Below the pieces are notes generated by a model. It saw nothing but the letters and a program-made list of their open reading frames with translations. It did not search any database and was not told the DNA's origin. The translations under genes and the position numbers were made by a program. Shown piece after piece: positions 44,818-55,931 of a stretch of 64,000 nucleotides of DNA. How positions within the stretch are numbered: position 1 is the stretch's first letter; every line of letters starts with the position of its first letter. This stretch comes from Mixophyes australis (Eukaryota > Chordata > Amphibia > Anura > Limnodynastidae): the NCBI GenBank assembly GCA_036250195.1, contig JAVHZZ010000005.1:132333199-132397198 (forward strand), written 5' to 3'.

Positions 44818-46340
44818 TTAGGCAGGACCGACCATCTGCCAAATATAAGATGGACAAGCTAAACCTACGGGATTAGCCCCCGGAGCCAAAGATCTAAACC
44901 GCCCCCAATCAAAATGGGAAAGAGAATCAGCAATGCAATTTTCTATCCCCGGGACATGTTTGGCACGAAAATTTATGTCATAGTCCAAGCACCGAAGCAG
45001 CAGCACACGCAACAAGTTCACCGCTGGTCTGGAGGACGCACTCTGGTGATTAATTGCTCGAACTACTCCCAAACCATCGCACCAAAACGACACATTATGG
45101 CCCCTGAGCTGACGAGCCCACAACTCCAAGGCCACGACAATGGGAAATAACTCTAATACAAGTACATTTCTTATCAAATCTCCTTCAACCCATTGCTGCG
45201 GCCATGTAGATGCACACCACTCACCCTGAAAGTATGCACCAAAAACCCATGGACCCTGCTGCATCTGTGAACAATTCTAAATCCCTCATGTAAATAAGGG
45301 AGGAAGGCCAAATTCACCGTTAAATCTCCAAAAGCACGATGTCCACACCATCAGGTCCTGTTAGATATCATCTTTTAGTTTAATAAGCGCATGAGGCCTA
45401 TTCCTACCTGCCGTGGAAAGCTGTAGCTACCTACAAAAATTCCTCCCCATCGGAATAACCCTGCATGCAAAATTAAACAGCGCCTGAACCTGTTTCAATT
45501 TAAGGAAGGGGGCAGACATAGCATCAGATATCATCCCTCCTTGCTTCACGATTTTTTCTGCTGGCAGCCGACAGCAGCCCGCCACCGTATCTATCTCTAT
45601 CCCTAGGCAGGACAAACATGTAGTCGGACCTTCCGTCTTATCCCGCGCTACCGGTACCCCCATGATCGTAAATAAAGCCTGCACAGAAAACAACGTATCC
45701 GCACACAATGAGGATTCGGGCGGACCCACGAACAAAAAATCGTCAATGCCCTTGTGTCTTGTCCCTGCTTTAACCGCCCAGTGAAGGAAGGAACTACATA
45801 ATTCAAAATAAGCACATGACAAAGAACAGCCCATGGAAAGACATCTGTCTATATAATATTCACCTTTAATTTTAAACCCCATGTATTTGAAAGACCCGGG
45901 AAGCAATCTAAACGCCGATTCTATATCTAACTTTGCCATGAGAGCGCCTACACCGATTGCCTAACCAACAATAGAGCCTCTTCGAATGACTGATAGACAA
46001 CCGAGCTGATGTCCTGATCAATTGCGTCATTGACTGAACCACCTACTGGATGGGAAAGGTGCTGAATTAAATGAAATTTACCGCGGGCCTTTTTTTTTTT
46101 TTTTTGGACTATACCCACTGGGGAAATAACCAAATCCACTATAGGGGGGAGCTAAAAGGAGCCAATCATGCGCCCCAGGCTAATCTCTCCACGAATCTTC
46201 TCATCAAGAACCTCCGGAAAAACATAAGCCGATTTCAGATTTCTAGTGGCCCTAGCGTTAACCATTGACCCAATCGGAAGCCGGAAGCCATGACGAAAAC
46301 CCTCGCGGAGAAACGCAGCCTGTTCTGCATCTGGGTACAA
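44818..46340 (-). pseudogene. Ngaro-2 reverse transcriptase and RNase H, broken
   Basis: Pieces: AAFLREGFRHGFRLPIGSMV (46340-46152); DLVISPVGIVQKKKKK (46139-45948), with a poly-A run at 46090-46105 that is a likely slip site; MAKLDIESAFRLLPGSFKYM and MGCSLSCAYFELCSSF (45939-45427). The YLDD box is damaged: the frame reads KGIDDFLFVGPP, with residues missing before DDF. The RNase H (45264-44818) has SFWCDGLGVVRAINHQSASS and VPGIENCIADSLSHFDW. Confidence 0.87.
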
Positions 46341-46379
46341 TCTAAGCCATCACTCTAACACATCGTTGCGAATAGGGGA

Positions 46380-48451
46380 AGGGGCTTTAACCAACATTAC
46401 CGTTGCTGCCACGACCTCTGCCGAGATCGGGGGCACACCTCGGACACTCTTTGGCAGAATGCGGTCCGCGGCAATATGTACAATTGTAATTGTGCCTGTA
46501 CCGACACGCTTCTCCCCTTGCACACGGAGAATTATTAAACGCGAAGCATCTGTTTTTTGTAAACTGGGGAGCTTCTCGTCTCCCCCCTTACTGAAACCTT
46601 GTCCCCTGGACTACCGATCCAAAAACTACACTAGCCCATTTAAGTTTCATCCATATGTCCACGTCCTTGACTCCAAGCGGCATGTCCACCTGACCTTCCA
46701 CCTTTTCCCTAAATAAATTCATCATATTTAAGCCAGGTACCTGGACGATTGTTAAGATACATCTCGTTAATGAGATGCATATATTTCCATACCTCCTCGC
46801 TCGCTTCCGGTCCTGTCTCGATATAGCAAGCAGCAAACGCACAATATCCCTCAACCCAAACCCGGTAAGTCTTATATGCCTCCTCACCAATGCCCCCTTT
46901 CGCACAGGCCGCCTCTAGCCCTTTCTTTGCCGTTTTAGTAATCTCAAACATGTTCACTAACCAGCCCTTCTTAATCCTGTCCCTAATTCAGGCACGTACA
47001 CCCGCTAAGAGGGCGGTATTCTCACACTGAACCATAGGGGCTCTAGCCGCAGCAGTCTTTGCTGTCGTAACTCTCTTACCCCCTTTGACCCAGAACTACC
47101 AAAGTGAGTGTTGAGTATTTTTATCAACTTCCGAGGACCCTCCCCCGATGAAGAGAGAGAATCCTCGTCAGCGGAAGACATAGGAGGGTAATGTGTAAGT
47201 CCGTGTGAACGGCTAATTTACAACAACTCACCGCTTCCGATCCCCTCCTGTAGCTGCTGAAGTCCTGACACCTGTTCTGGACCCCTCGCCACTCCTGATG
47301 ACACCGTGGCTGGCAACCCCCGACTTTATGTCGCGGCCTCCACTTGTTGACTAGCATCCGCATCATTCATGACCGGTTGAGATGGCTGCCCTGCCGCCCC
47401 GATCGCTGGAACTTCAGAATCTGCAAACATAGGCATGTTAACACCAGAAGCCACCAGATGTTTATCAGGCGACGCCCCAGCTGACATGCCACCCAAGGAA
47501 TCCTCCCAAAGTCCCACAAACCCAGGTGGAGGGGGCAAGACGGACTCCGTGCCTCCTGACCCCAAACTCAGCCCCACATTGCTGGACACTGTGAGGACCG
47601 GGAAAGGATATGGATGCGTTTAACTGCCAGCAGGGATAGGGTAAGGAGGGGAGGGACCAAAATTGCGTCCCCATGTTGGAGGTAGATCCCGTGGAAGATA
47701 GGGCAAATTCCAAGACCACATGGTAAACGCCGAATTGAACTCCCCCTGCTTCCCCACCGAAATCTGCACCCCTCCTGCTTGCTTCGAACTGACAGGCTGA
47801 ACCCCCAAGGTTTCACTCCTTTTGTGAACCCTTTGGGATAGGGGGTTACCTTCCGAACCCCTATTAAATGGAGCCCAAAATACTGGACCATCTACAGACA
47901 CCCCGTCTCCCGCGCTATCCAAAGTCTGGGCCCCCAACCTATCCCACCCATTCCTGACATCCCTCCCAATGCCCCCACACTACCAGAAAAAGGGGGGATA
48001 ACCAAATTGTGCTCCAGCACTCCTACCCCCCCATTGGACACATTAACACAGCCTGAGGGCCGCCCCTCCCCCTCACCCAGACCAGAAGGATCCCATATGA
48101 CAGGCCCCAAACCCCTGTAAGGGGATGCTCCCCCTATGCCACCACTACCATCCTGCACTGCCGCCCCCCCCCCCCCCCCGAAGCTTCCCAGCCCCTAAAA
48201 ATGGTGCCCCCACCTGGGCCGCAGGATGGGGGAGACCCGCTGCCAGAGGAAGAGGACCCGGGATGGATTGTGGCCCCACCCGCTAGCTCAACACAGCTCG
48301 CACCCGCCCCCCCCCATATCGGCGGCGGAACTCCGTTTCCGCCGCCCGCCGGATACAGCCCTGAATAGGAGGTGGACGGGAGGGATCTATCGCTGGGAGT
48401 GGACTCCTGACATATGGCAGGCACGCTGCGTACCCGCGCTGGCCGGGACAT
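46380..48451 (-). pseudogene. Ngaro-2 gag, broken
   Basis: Start at the ATG at 48451 (MSRPARVRSVPAICQESTPS), followed by Pro/Gly-rich sequence, a poly-C run at 48166-48178 that shifts frame, and the conserved core MFEITKTAKKGLEAACAKGG (46957-46709) with WKYMHLINEMYLNNRPGTW. The zinc finger region, CFAFN-like, is near 46560-46440 (gaagcatctgttttttgtaa on the plus strand) in a broken frame. Same layout as Ngaro-1 gag. Confidence 0.8.
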
Positions 48452-48700
48452 ATCTGCACCAGGGAAGAACACAACAGAGACATCAGAAGGGGGGGGGGAG
48501 GAGGAGGATGAAGGAGACCACGGAGCCCCGCAGTCAGAGGAGGGAGAAAAGTGAGTAGGAGAGGGGAACAAGCAAAAACGAGCAAGGACACAAGGGGAGA
48601 ACAAAACGACAAGGAGGATACACAGAAACAATATCTTAAGAAAAAGAAACAGGAAACCACAATAGCAAAACCACAGCTCAAAATCACTACTCAGCCTGAC

Positions 48701-48878
48701 TCCTAGGAAATCCGGAAGCAGAGAGGGGGGAAATGCAGGAGAACTTCTCCTATATTAAACTAGACCACCCCCCTCCTCTGCCTTATTGGTTAACAAATAG
48801 AAGCAGCCCATAGGCTAAACACCTAATCACTCACCCACGTGATTTTTAACTTCGTTTAGGCTGATGGCCACACTTCCC
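48701..48878 (-). repeat. Ngaro-2 A1 terminal repeat
   Basis: Matches A2 with few differences. On the plus strand it ends cacttccc, followed by ttaaatgactgcc. Confidence 0.9.
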
Positions 48879-49398
48879 TTAAATGACTGCCAGTGAGGCT
48901 AGGAAGCAGAATAAACAAACATTATCTGTCTAAGTTGTCTTTATTGGAAGACAATTGAATTCTCTTTTCCAATGTTTGTGATAAGCTCTTCTAAACATTA
49001 AAAAACAATAAAAAAATGAAAGAATCACAAACTCATCTTAGAATTGAATTAATAACAATATACTATTGTTAGAGAAAATGCTTGCAAACCTTGTAAAACA
49101 GGCATACATTAAAAAAACTTGCCCTCTGTAATAAAGACACTGGAAACATGAAATATAGAGCAATAAAAATGAATGTAATTGTTTATTTGTTAACTACATT
49201 TATTTCAGTGGCAATAATTATTCTTTATACTACCTAAACATATTTTAGATTCTGCTATTAATACAAGTACCAAAGCAACCTATGTCTCAGGGGTATTGCT
49301 TTCCAAAATAAAATAATGACCAGATGATGGTTTGCTTAGCGTAAACTACTTTTTTAAAAAGCGGTTCCCAAAGTGTGCGGCCCTGTCACAGGGGTGCC
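48879..49398. other. Noncoding interval
   Basis: AT-rich, no ORF with a domain. Confidence 0.45.
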
Positions 49399-49592
49399 GC
49401 GGCCAGCCAGAGGAAAAAAAGAAAAAACTTACCAATCTGCGCGGCGCCGGGACCCAGCATCCTCCTCTCTCCTGCAGCGCACCCGACAATCAGTGACAAG
49501 CTGCGGGAGAGAGGAGAATGCTGGGTCCCGGCGATGCGCGGATTAGTAAGTTTTTCTTCTTTTATTTGTTTTTTTCCTCTGGCTGCCCGCGG
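49399..49592. repeat. Imperfect inverted repeat with about 75-bp arms
   Basis: The left arm gccgcggccagccagaggaa, then cttaccaatctgcgcggcg and gggacccagcat, is repeated in reverse as atgctgggtcccggcgatgc, gcggattagtaag and cctctggctgcccgcggc. The loop is around gcacccgacaatcagtgac. Long hairpin; class unknown. Confidence 0.85.
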
Positions 49593-50040
49593 CGTATGGA
49601 GTGGCGAAGGGGGGATGGCAGAGTGGCAAAGGGGGAGGCAGAGTGGCGGAGGGGGACAGAGTGGCGGCAGAGAGAGTGGCAGAGTGAGAGGGGGCAGAGT
49701 GGCGGCAGAGTGAGAGAGGGTGGCAGAGAGAGCGGGGCAGAGAGTGACAGAGAGAGAGGCCGAGTGACAGAGAGAGTGGGGCAGAGTGAGAGGAGGCAGC
49801 GTGAGAGAGGGCAGAGTTAGAGGAGGCAGAGTGAGAGAGGGGAGAGGGGCAGCGTGAGAGGGCAGCGTGAGAGAGGGCAGAGTTAGAGGAGGCAGTGTGA
49901 GAGAGGTCAGAGGGGCAGCGTGAGAGGAGGGAGCGTGAGAGAGGGCAGATTGGCAGCATGAGAGAGGGCAGAGGGGCAGCGTGAGAGGGGTCAGAGGGGC
50001 AGCGTGAGAGAGGGCAGAGGGGGCTGCGTGACTGGATGCA
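49593..50040. repeat. Purine-rich low-complexity array (gagagaggcag-type)
   Basis: Repeated gcagagtgagag, gagagagggcagag and gcagcgtgagag units. Both strands are open in several frames, so long ORFs here are artefacts. It interrupts exon 2 of the Myb-like copy. Confidence 0.85.
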
Positions 50041-50304
50041 GTCACGCTGCATCCAGCTGCCAGCGTTGCCGCTGTTCCCAACGTGTCCGGTCTGTTGGAA
50101 ACAAGCAAAAAAAACCATGGTATTGTTCAAAGAATCACCAGCTTAATATATTATAGAAGTACGATAATCATGTGATCAGACAATTTTAATAAACTTCTGA
50201 TTGCAAGCACAGATAAATATTAACTACTCCCAAAGGATATAAACATGATAGACATAAACCACTTCACATGACCTGTAACAAATGATTGTTTTTGGGGTAG
50301 GGAT

Positions 50305-50625
50305 GTGGAATGTCTCAGTGGCCTAGTGGTTTGCACTTCTGTCTCACAGCACTGGGGTTAGGAGTTCTAGTCCTGACCATTGGCTTATCTGTGTGGAGTT
50401 TGCATGTTCTCTCCATATTTGCATGTGTTGACTGCAACACTCCAAAAACATACTGGTTGGTTAATTTGCTGTTTTTAAAAATTACTGTAGTCTGTGTGTA
50501 TATGTTAGGGAATTTTAGTCTGTAAGCTCCAATGGGACAGGTACTGATGTGAATGAGTTCTCTCTGTACAGCGCCACTGAATTAGTGGAGCGATATCAAA
50601 AACTGTGGATGATGAGAAAACTTTA
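50305..50625 (+). mobile_element. tRNA-derived SINE
   Basis: Head: tcagtggcctagtggtttgc (A box), ggagttctagtcctgac (B-box region). Body: gtgtggagtttgcatgttct, ccaaaaacatactggttgg, agtctgtaagctccaatggg and the tail-like gtacagcgccactgaattag. The body resembles V-SINE/L2-mobilised vertebrate SINEs. Confidence 0.82.
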
Positions 50626-51160
50626 GAAATCGCCCTTTGTTTGGACTCCCTCACATTTCAAACAGCCAGTTAATTAATGACTGATTAGGTATATATAGTA
50701 CAGTAGGTAATATTTTTGGACCTTATGGGACCTTATACAAATTGGACCTTCGAAAAATCTGAAACTGAGCTAAGGACTTGGTTTTCCAAGCTGGCATTCA
50801 AATGTATTTGCTATAATAAATAAACATCTGCCAATATAATCTTCAAATGGTTTTTAAGGTAAAGTCATCAAGTTTCAGCACTGGGGTCAAGAGTTTGAGA
50901 GTTTGAATCCCAAACCTCCGTTCATGTTCTGGAGTTTCTCCATCAATCATGTAGGAAAGTAAATGTTCAGCAGCAAAAATTAGGAGACAGGAGCCAAAGC
51001 AGGTTGGTTGCATTGGAAGGGGAATGACTTTTCTAAAGTGGAGGAAGATTGATATGTAGTGGTAGCCCATGTCATGTGATTTGGGTGAACATATTTTGAA
51101 ACATACACCAAAAATATATGTTTACAGTAGTTTTCTGCGATTAATAGAGAACTCACTTCT
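50626..51160. other. Noncoding intronic interval
   Basis: Between the SINE and exon 1 of the Myb-like copy. A SINE-like fragment (tttcagcactggggtcaaga gtttg) lies near 50873-50910. Nothing else supported. Confidence 0.45.
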
Positions 51161-51469
51161 TATGATCTCCTCCCATAGTTCTCGGAGCAGCTGTGGCTGA
51201 CGGCGGCGGAGGTCGCTCCAGCGCCTCTGTAATTGGACCACCGTCCGCCGGCGGTTAAATCTGAGGTGTAGATGCCGGCGGACTCGTAAATAAGCCCGCA
51301 GCTTGACCTCATTGCTAATATATCTTCCCGAGGGCAGAACTCGGTCAGAACTCTTAGCTCTCTCCTTGAAAAGATAGCCAACCTCATTTTTATCTTCTCT
51401 GCTACCTTGCAGTACTCTGCACTCTGATGATCGGTTCTCTGAGCACGTATGGGCGCGCCTACGTCTCAC

Positions 51470-52142
51470 ACAGATCTTTCAGACACCTGTGTGTGTAATG
51501 GTTGCCTCTCCATCCAAAAACATGGAGCCTGTCGCAGGTGAGACGAGTGCTCTGTGCTCTGCAATTAGGAAGACAGTGTGCACCTGGCCTATTAATGAAA
51601 TCATGCATTTAAACCCACCTGGACTCTTCTTTCATTCCTGCTCATTTGCAATTTTGCAGGGCAGGCTGTGCCATTCATTGAAATTCCAAGCAGATTTGGT
51701 GTGCATTTGGACAAAAAAATCGAACAGTAAGTACTATTTGATGTGATATGTTTCAATAGATACAACATGTTTGCTTCAGAATAAGGACCAACCTTGTTAG
51801 GCCTAAATCAATGTTACTGTGCTTGCAACTTTCAAAGATTGGCCTTGGCCTCTAAATTTACAGGCAAAGTATCAAATTTACTTCATTTCCCCCCACAAAA
51901 TCCCTTATTAAGTAGATTACAGCATTCTTGGTCTGATTACTGCACATGTATCTAGGGACTTTCTTTGTGGACACCAAAAACAATCATGGACTATATAGTC
52001 TATACTCTTAATCCTCTTTATGGCTTTCTTTTGCAATCACCTTACATTTCAAATCACATTGTTTTGTTGCTGTTCAGGAATTGGAATAGGAGGTAGGTGA
52101 GTTAACTGTGTTTTCAACGTGATTAACAATGTAATAAAGTCA
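51470..52142. other. Noncoding interval between the Myb-like copy and the retrovirus
   Basis: The first 150 bases are homologous to sequence upstream of 30237. After about 51660 nothing is recognised. Confidence 0.5.
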
Positions 52143-52749
52143 TATTAAGTGCGTATTGTCGATAACCAATAACGATTGTCAAACCTCGATTTGTGTTTCC
52201 AACGCACAAAGATTTATTCGCAAAAAGTAGTATAATATGTTCAAGCGAAGTGATAATAAATACAGCCGTTATTTATCGCAGGCGCTCTGGATCCAGTGTG
52301 CAGTCATTCAATCCTGAAGTCTGGGGACAAGATGTCTGAACACTAGATGTGAAGCTGCTGCTTATATGCACACAGAAATACAGTAATACAATGAAGATGG
52401 TATATCTTGCTTCTATTGGTCCAGGTTTCAGGAAGGTCCAAGGGGTTGTCAATCATTGGCTAGTTCATCCTAAGGAATCCAAAGGAGGGGGTCATCTCTC
52501 CAGGGGGTATGCTCGGCTCTTCCCGCCAAGATTCCTTAATCTTAAGTAGCTCATAATTCCCTATCATTCATAACTTGCGTATGCACTCTGCGATTCCTTC
52601 GCAGAGTGAACCAAACAGTAGGAAATGTTAAGAGGTTTATTATGATACCACTCATGATATGATTCTTCCAACCTGTTCCATATATTTCACTAATATGCAT
52701 GTAACTCTGATATAACATATAAATACTACTATATTTCGACATAACTGAC
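52143..52749 (-). repeat. Retroviral 3' LTR, distal part (R/U5 side)
   Basis: Matches the 5' LTR segment at 63885-64000. A polyadenylation signal AATAAA (minus strand, 52218-52213) lies about 70 bases before the LTR end. The remainder of the LTR continues at 56464-56693 beyond the Harbinger insertion. Confidence 0.88.
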
Positions 52750-53065
52750 TATGGGCTAGATTTACTATCAGGCGTGATGCATGGCGGCTTCAAACCGCCA
52801 TGCATCGCGGCGGTTTTCCGGCGTGTTTGCATTGCAAACAGCCGGATTTACTAATGGGCGCATTTCAGCTTCAATTTGAAGCCGCCGGCGATGTAACGGC
52901 GGGATGTAATGCTCAAAGCCGCCGGCGGCTTTGAATAGAACATGGCGCTTTTGCTTTAAATGATGGCGCTTTTGTGTAAAGGCGGTTTTTTTGAAAATTA
53001 CACCTGTCTCCTGGCCTGTTACTATTGGCTATTTTAAAAATCAGGAGATTTGACATCACAAGCCC

Positions 53066-53073
53066 TATATAAA
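53066..53073 (+). promoter_or_regulatory. TATA box candidate of Myb-like gene III
   Basis: TATATAAA in ccctatataaaccactgg, 342 bases before the ATG at 53408; nothing else in the interval competes. Confidence 0.5.
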
Positions 53074-53407
53074 CCACTGGCCTGACACTTTTTCTTTGAT
53101 AGGGGTTTGAGGAGTTTTGTGAGAGGAGTTTGGAGGATAGTGGTTTGCTGAGAGTTGGTGAGAGTTGGAGTTTGGTGGATTGGTGGAGCGATATCTGTTT
53201 GAAGTGTGAGTAGTCCTGTGGTTTTTTCCTGTTTTGTACATTTATTTTCTCATTTATTTTCTGTCTTGTATTTTTTGTATTTGACTTGTCCTTTGTCTGT
53301 GTTACTTGTGTGTGACTGTGTGGAGAGTGTGTCTGTAGGTAGTGTAGTTTGTTCTTTGTGTTTGTAAGTCCTTCAGTGTTTTGTGTTTTTCTGTCTTCTG
53401 GGTAAAA

Positions 53408-55382
53408 ATGTCCAGAGATAGGAGGGGAGAACAGGCTGAGGAGAGGGAGATGGAGGTTAAGGGGTCAGAGGAGGGAGAGGGAGAGGTTGAGGAGACAGGA
53501 CAGGGCAGGAAGACCAAGACAGGGAGGAATGTGCGCTTCTCACATGATGAGAATTGTGTGTTGGTGCACAACATCATTCCCTGCTACGAGGTCATCCTAG
53601 GGAACCTGGCAGGCCGGACTCCTCTAAGGCGGCGTCACCAACTGTGGGGGAAAGTCTGTGATGCCGTGAACGCGGTGGGCCCACTGAAGCGGACAGTGGC
53701 ACACTGCCGCAAGCGCTTCTCTGATATTAAGAGGAGACTTAAAGAGAAGATGGCCCAGGAAAGGAGGTCGACAAGGCGCACGGGTGGTGGCCCCCCACTT
53801 CGTATGGAGTACACCACGTACGAGGAGGAGCTGCGCCAGATAATGCCGGCTGAAATTGTAGAGGGCATAAATGTCCAGGACACCGACTCGCCCTCTTTTG
53901 GCCAAGTAGTTGGTGAGTTATTTGTTTTTTTTACCCTAACAGTATTTTAACTGCTTTTCTCTTTGCAAAACTGCTTTTCTCTTTGCAAAACTGCTTTTCT
54001 CTTTGCAAATGTTTTTTCTTAAATTTTTTTTTTTTTTTTTTTTTTTAAAGTGTATTTTTGCCTCTAATAGTTTGTAAAGGTTTTTTTTTCTCATAGAAAA
54101 AAAAAAAATTGCAAACACATTTGTGCAATAAACAGTATATTTGGAAATTGTTTTTTTCTGGAAATACATTGTATGCTTTTTCTAATACATCCAGAATCGC
54201 CAGGACCGCAGTTCAGTCCCAGTGCCAGACCTACACCTCCACCTTCAGCGAGAGATTCGGGCACAGACGAGCAAGCAGATGTGTGATTTCTGTTTAGGAG
54301 AGAAATAATGGAGTTACTTGATTTTCTGTGCAAATGTTGCTGTCAATGTAGTTTTTTTTTTTCTTTTTATTGTTTGCAATGAGAAGTTAGGGCTACATTT
54401 TACTCAACTGATATGTTGCCTATAGAAACCCATCAGAATATACCTTTACTTTATTTATTGCATTCAACAAAATGACAGCTAAAATCTGATTGGTTGCTAT
54501 AGGCAACATCTCCACTTTTGATAGCATGCAGTTTAGTCAAAATAACCCAGCATGTACTACACAGTCCAAATGATAATGGGTATTAAAAGGATAATAAGTG
54601 CATCCGTAAGCAGGTAGCATAGGACTAGAAATCAGGAATGCAAACATTGTGAAAGAATCTGTAGTTGCTAAAGATTATTCTTTCCTATCCAGTGTTCAGA
54701 ATGCAATATACAAACCTATTATATACTATATACTTACCGTCATTTTTCATACACAGGGTCCTCTTCATACCAGGCACCTCAGGCGGAGTCCCTGGAAATG
54801 TCCCCTGAGCCAGAGGATCAAACGACCATCACCCTGGTAACAGTGGATGCCCCTGTGTCTGGCCTCCAGGAAGTTTCACCTGGCCCTGCTGAACCATCAC
54901 ACCACCAACCTGCACCTGCATCTATGGACCCAGCCAGAGAAATGGCGCTGTCTATTGGCGCATTCCAGCAGCAACAGACATTATTCATGGACAGGCAAAC
55001 TCGCCACATGTCCCAAATTGCGGCCCAGTTGAGGCGGATACACCGCTCCAATAGTCAACTCCCTGCTGGAATCAACCGTCTGGCAACAGCTTTAGAACAG
55101 ACCAATGTGCAGCTGGCCCAAATGACTGGGGCTGTGGAGGCCTTACATTCCACAGTACGTGAGGGGAATGCCAATGTGACCCGGCTGGCAGGGCAACTAC
55201 ATTCAGAAATTGTAGCCCGTTTACCGGCACCTATGTCTTCAGCCACCACCAGTACCGCTAGTACGCCTAGCACATCTGTACAGAGTACTCCTCCAAGGAG
55301 AGGTGCTCGCACCAGGGGTGGGCGAGGGAGGGGAGAGAGTGGCACCAAGCATTGTGATATGCCTGCAAAAAGACGTCGGTAG
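53408..55382 (+). CDS. Harbinger Myb/SANT-like protein III, intact, with two possible 3' exons
   Basis: Exon 1 (53408-53912) starts MSRDRRGEQAEEREMEVKGS. It contains a Myb/SANT-like domain, VRFSHDENCVLVHNIIPCYE through QLWGKVCDAVNAVG to AHCRKRFSDIKRRLKEKM, then RTGGGPPLRMEYTTYEEEL. The donor g|gtgagt is phase 1. Exon 3 (54757-55382, acceptor tacacag) joins in frame, giving about 376 residues in all; it encodes MDPAREMALSIGAFQQQQTL, a coiled-coil-like stretch and the basic tail GARTRGGRGRGESG plus PAKRRR. An alternative exon at 54195-54283 (acceptor acatccag) is also in phase and ends at TGA after GTDEQADV. The protein would bind transposon ends and import the nuclease. Confidence 0.82.
54390..54548. 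mobile_element. Decayed Harbinger MITE nested in the intron of Myb-like gene III
   Basis: GGGCTACATTTTACTCAACT at the left (after tta, 54387-54389), cagtttagtcaaaataaccc at the right. The interior gttgcctatag and aatctgattggttgctatag match the MITE at 40115-40289. The right target copy has mutated. Confidence 0.82.
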
Positions 55383-55712
55383 TGCAATAATTATTATTGC
55401 TTCATGTTTTCACAAGTTTGCGTAAGCATTATACGTTATTATTTATTGTGTTCTGCAATAAATGCAGTTAAATTTCTATGGTGTCAGTGTTTCTTTTCTG
55501 CTAATTAAACAAGAGTATACTGATGTTTTAAAAACTATGCACTAATTTCACTTAAACATTGACCTCTGACTGTCACAATCCAGGGATGTTCATATTTACC
55601 ACATGAGGAGTACACACTATCCTGTTTTTAAAGGTTCCAATTTACAAAACATTTAAAATAAAATATAAAAATTGCACTCACATAAAACACATTTTTGAGC
55701 AAAAAATGTTTT

Positions 55713-55931
55713 TCATACTATGTACTTACACGTAAAGTAGTTTGCAATTAGACGGTCTCTAATCTCCCTTCCGCCCTCTGTGCTCTGCACATCACCAGAT
55801 GTGACACGGACCCCTTCTTCTTCACTGTCTACTGCAATAATCGGTGGGGTAAGTTGATGTATTGCTAGATTATGTATCAAACAGCCAGCCAGGATAATAT
55901 CAAACCCCTTTTCAGGTGCATACATAGCCAC
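55713..55931 (-). pseudogene. Harbinger transposase, C-terminal remnant
   Basis: Encodes GFDIILAGCLIHNLAIHQL and an acidic stretch ending RDRLIANYFTCKYIV, comparable with IIALCVVLHNIAI and NFRSYVVGRYC in the 14.4-kb remnant. The DDE catalytic part is missing; 55932-56460 holds only subterminal repeats and an ORF (56002-56472) without a domain. It converges on the Myb-like gene, keeping the two-gene layout. Confidence 0.78.

Larger units (their letters stand above)
41946..48878 (-). mobile_element. Ngaro-2: second tyrosine-recombinase retrotransposon with split direct repeats, decayed
   Basis: On the minus strand: A1 (48878-48701), gag, RT/RNase H, recombinase and SGNH remnants, B1 (43027-42601), A2 (42600-42422), B2 (42382-41946). 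This A1-ORFs-B1-A2-B2 order is diagnostic of Ngaro-type elements. Proteins resemble Ngaro-1 but are clearly divergent, so it is another family. No target duplication, as expected for recombinase integration. Confidence 0.92.
50050..51387 (-). pseudogene. Second copy of Myb/SANT-like gene II, broken
   Basis: Exon 1 (about 51387-51167) begins MRLAIFSRRELRVLTE and, after a frame change near 51330, has TVVQLQRRWSDLRRRQPQL, the same motif as at 30237-30444. Exon 2 starts at 50091 after ttgtttccaacag, in the same relative place as 31504, and reads into the purine-rich array after a few codons. A SINE in the opposite orientation sits in the intron. The upstream flank (acacacacaggtgtctgaa on this strand) also resembles the 30-kb copy, so the homology extends beyond the exons. 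Confidence 0.75.

Noticed and set aside
49386..50130. Ser/Leu/Pro-rich minus-strand ORFs of 195-240 residues
   Set aside because: Translation of a purine-rich low-complexity array; no conserved domain.
50305..50380. tRNA gene
   Set aside because: A/B-box-like head is attached to a SINE body and lacks a foldable acceptor stem.
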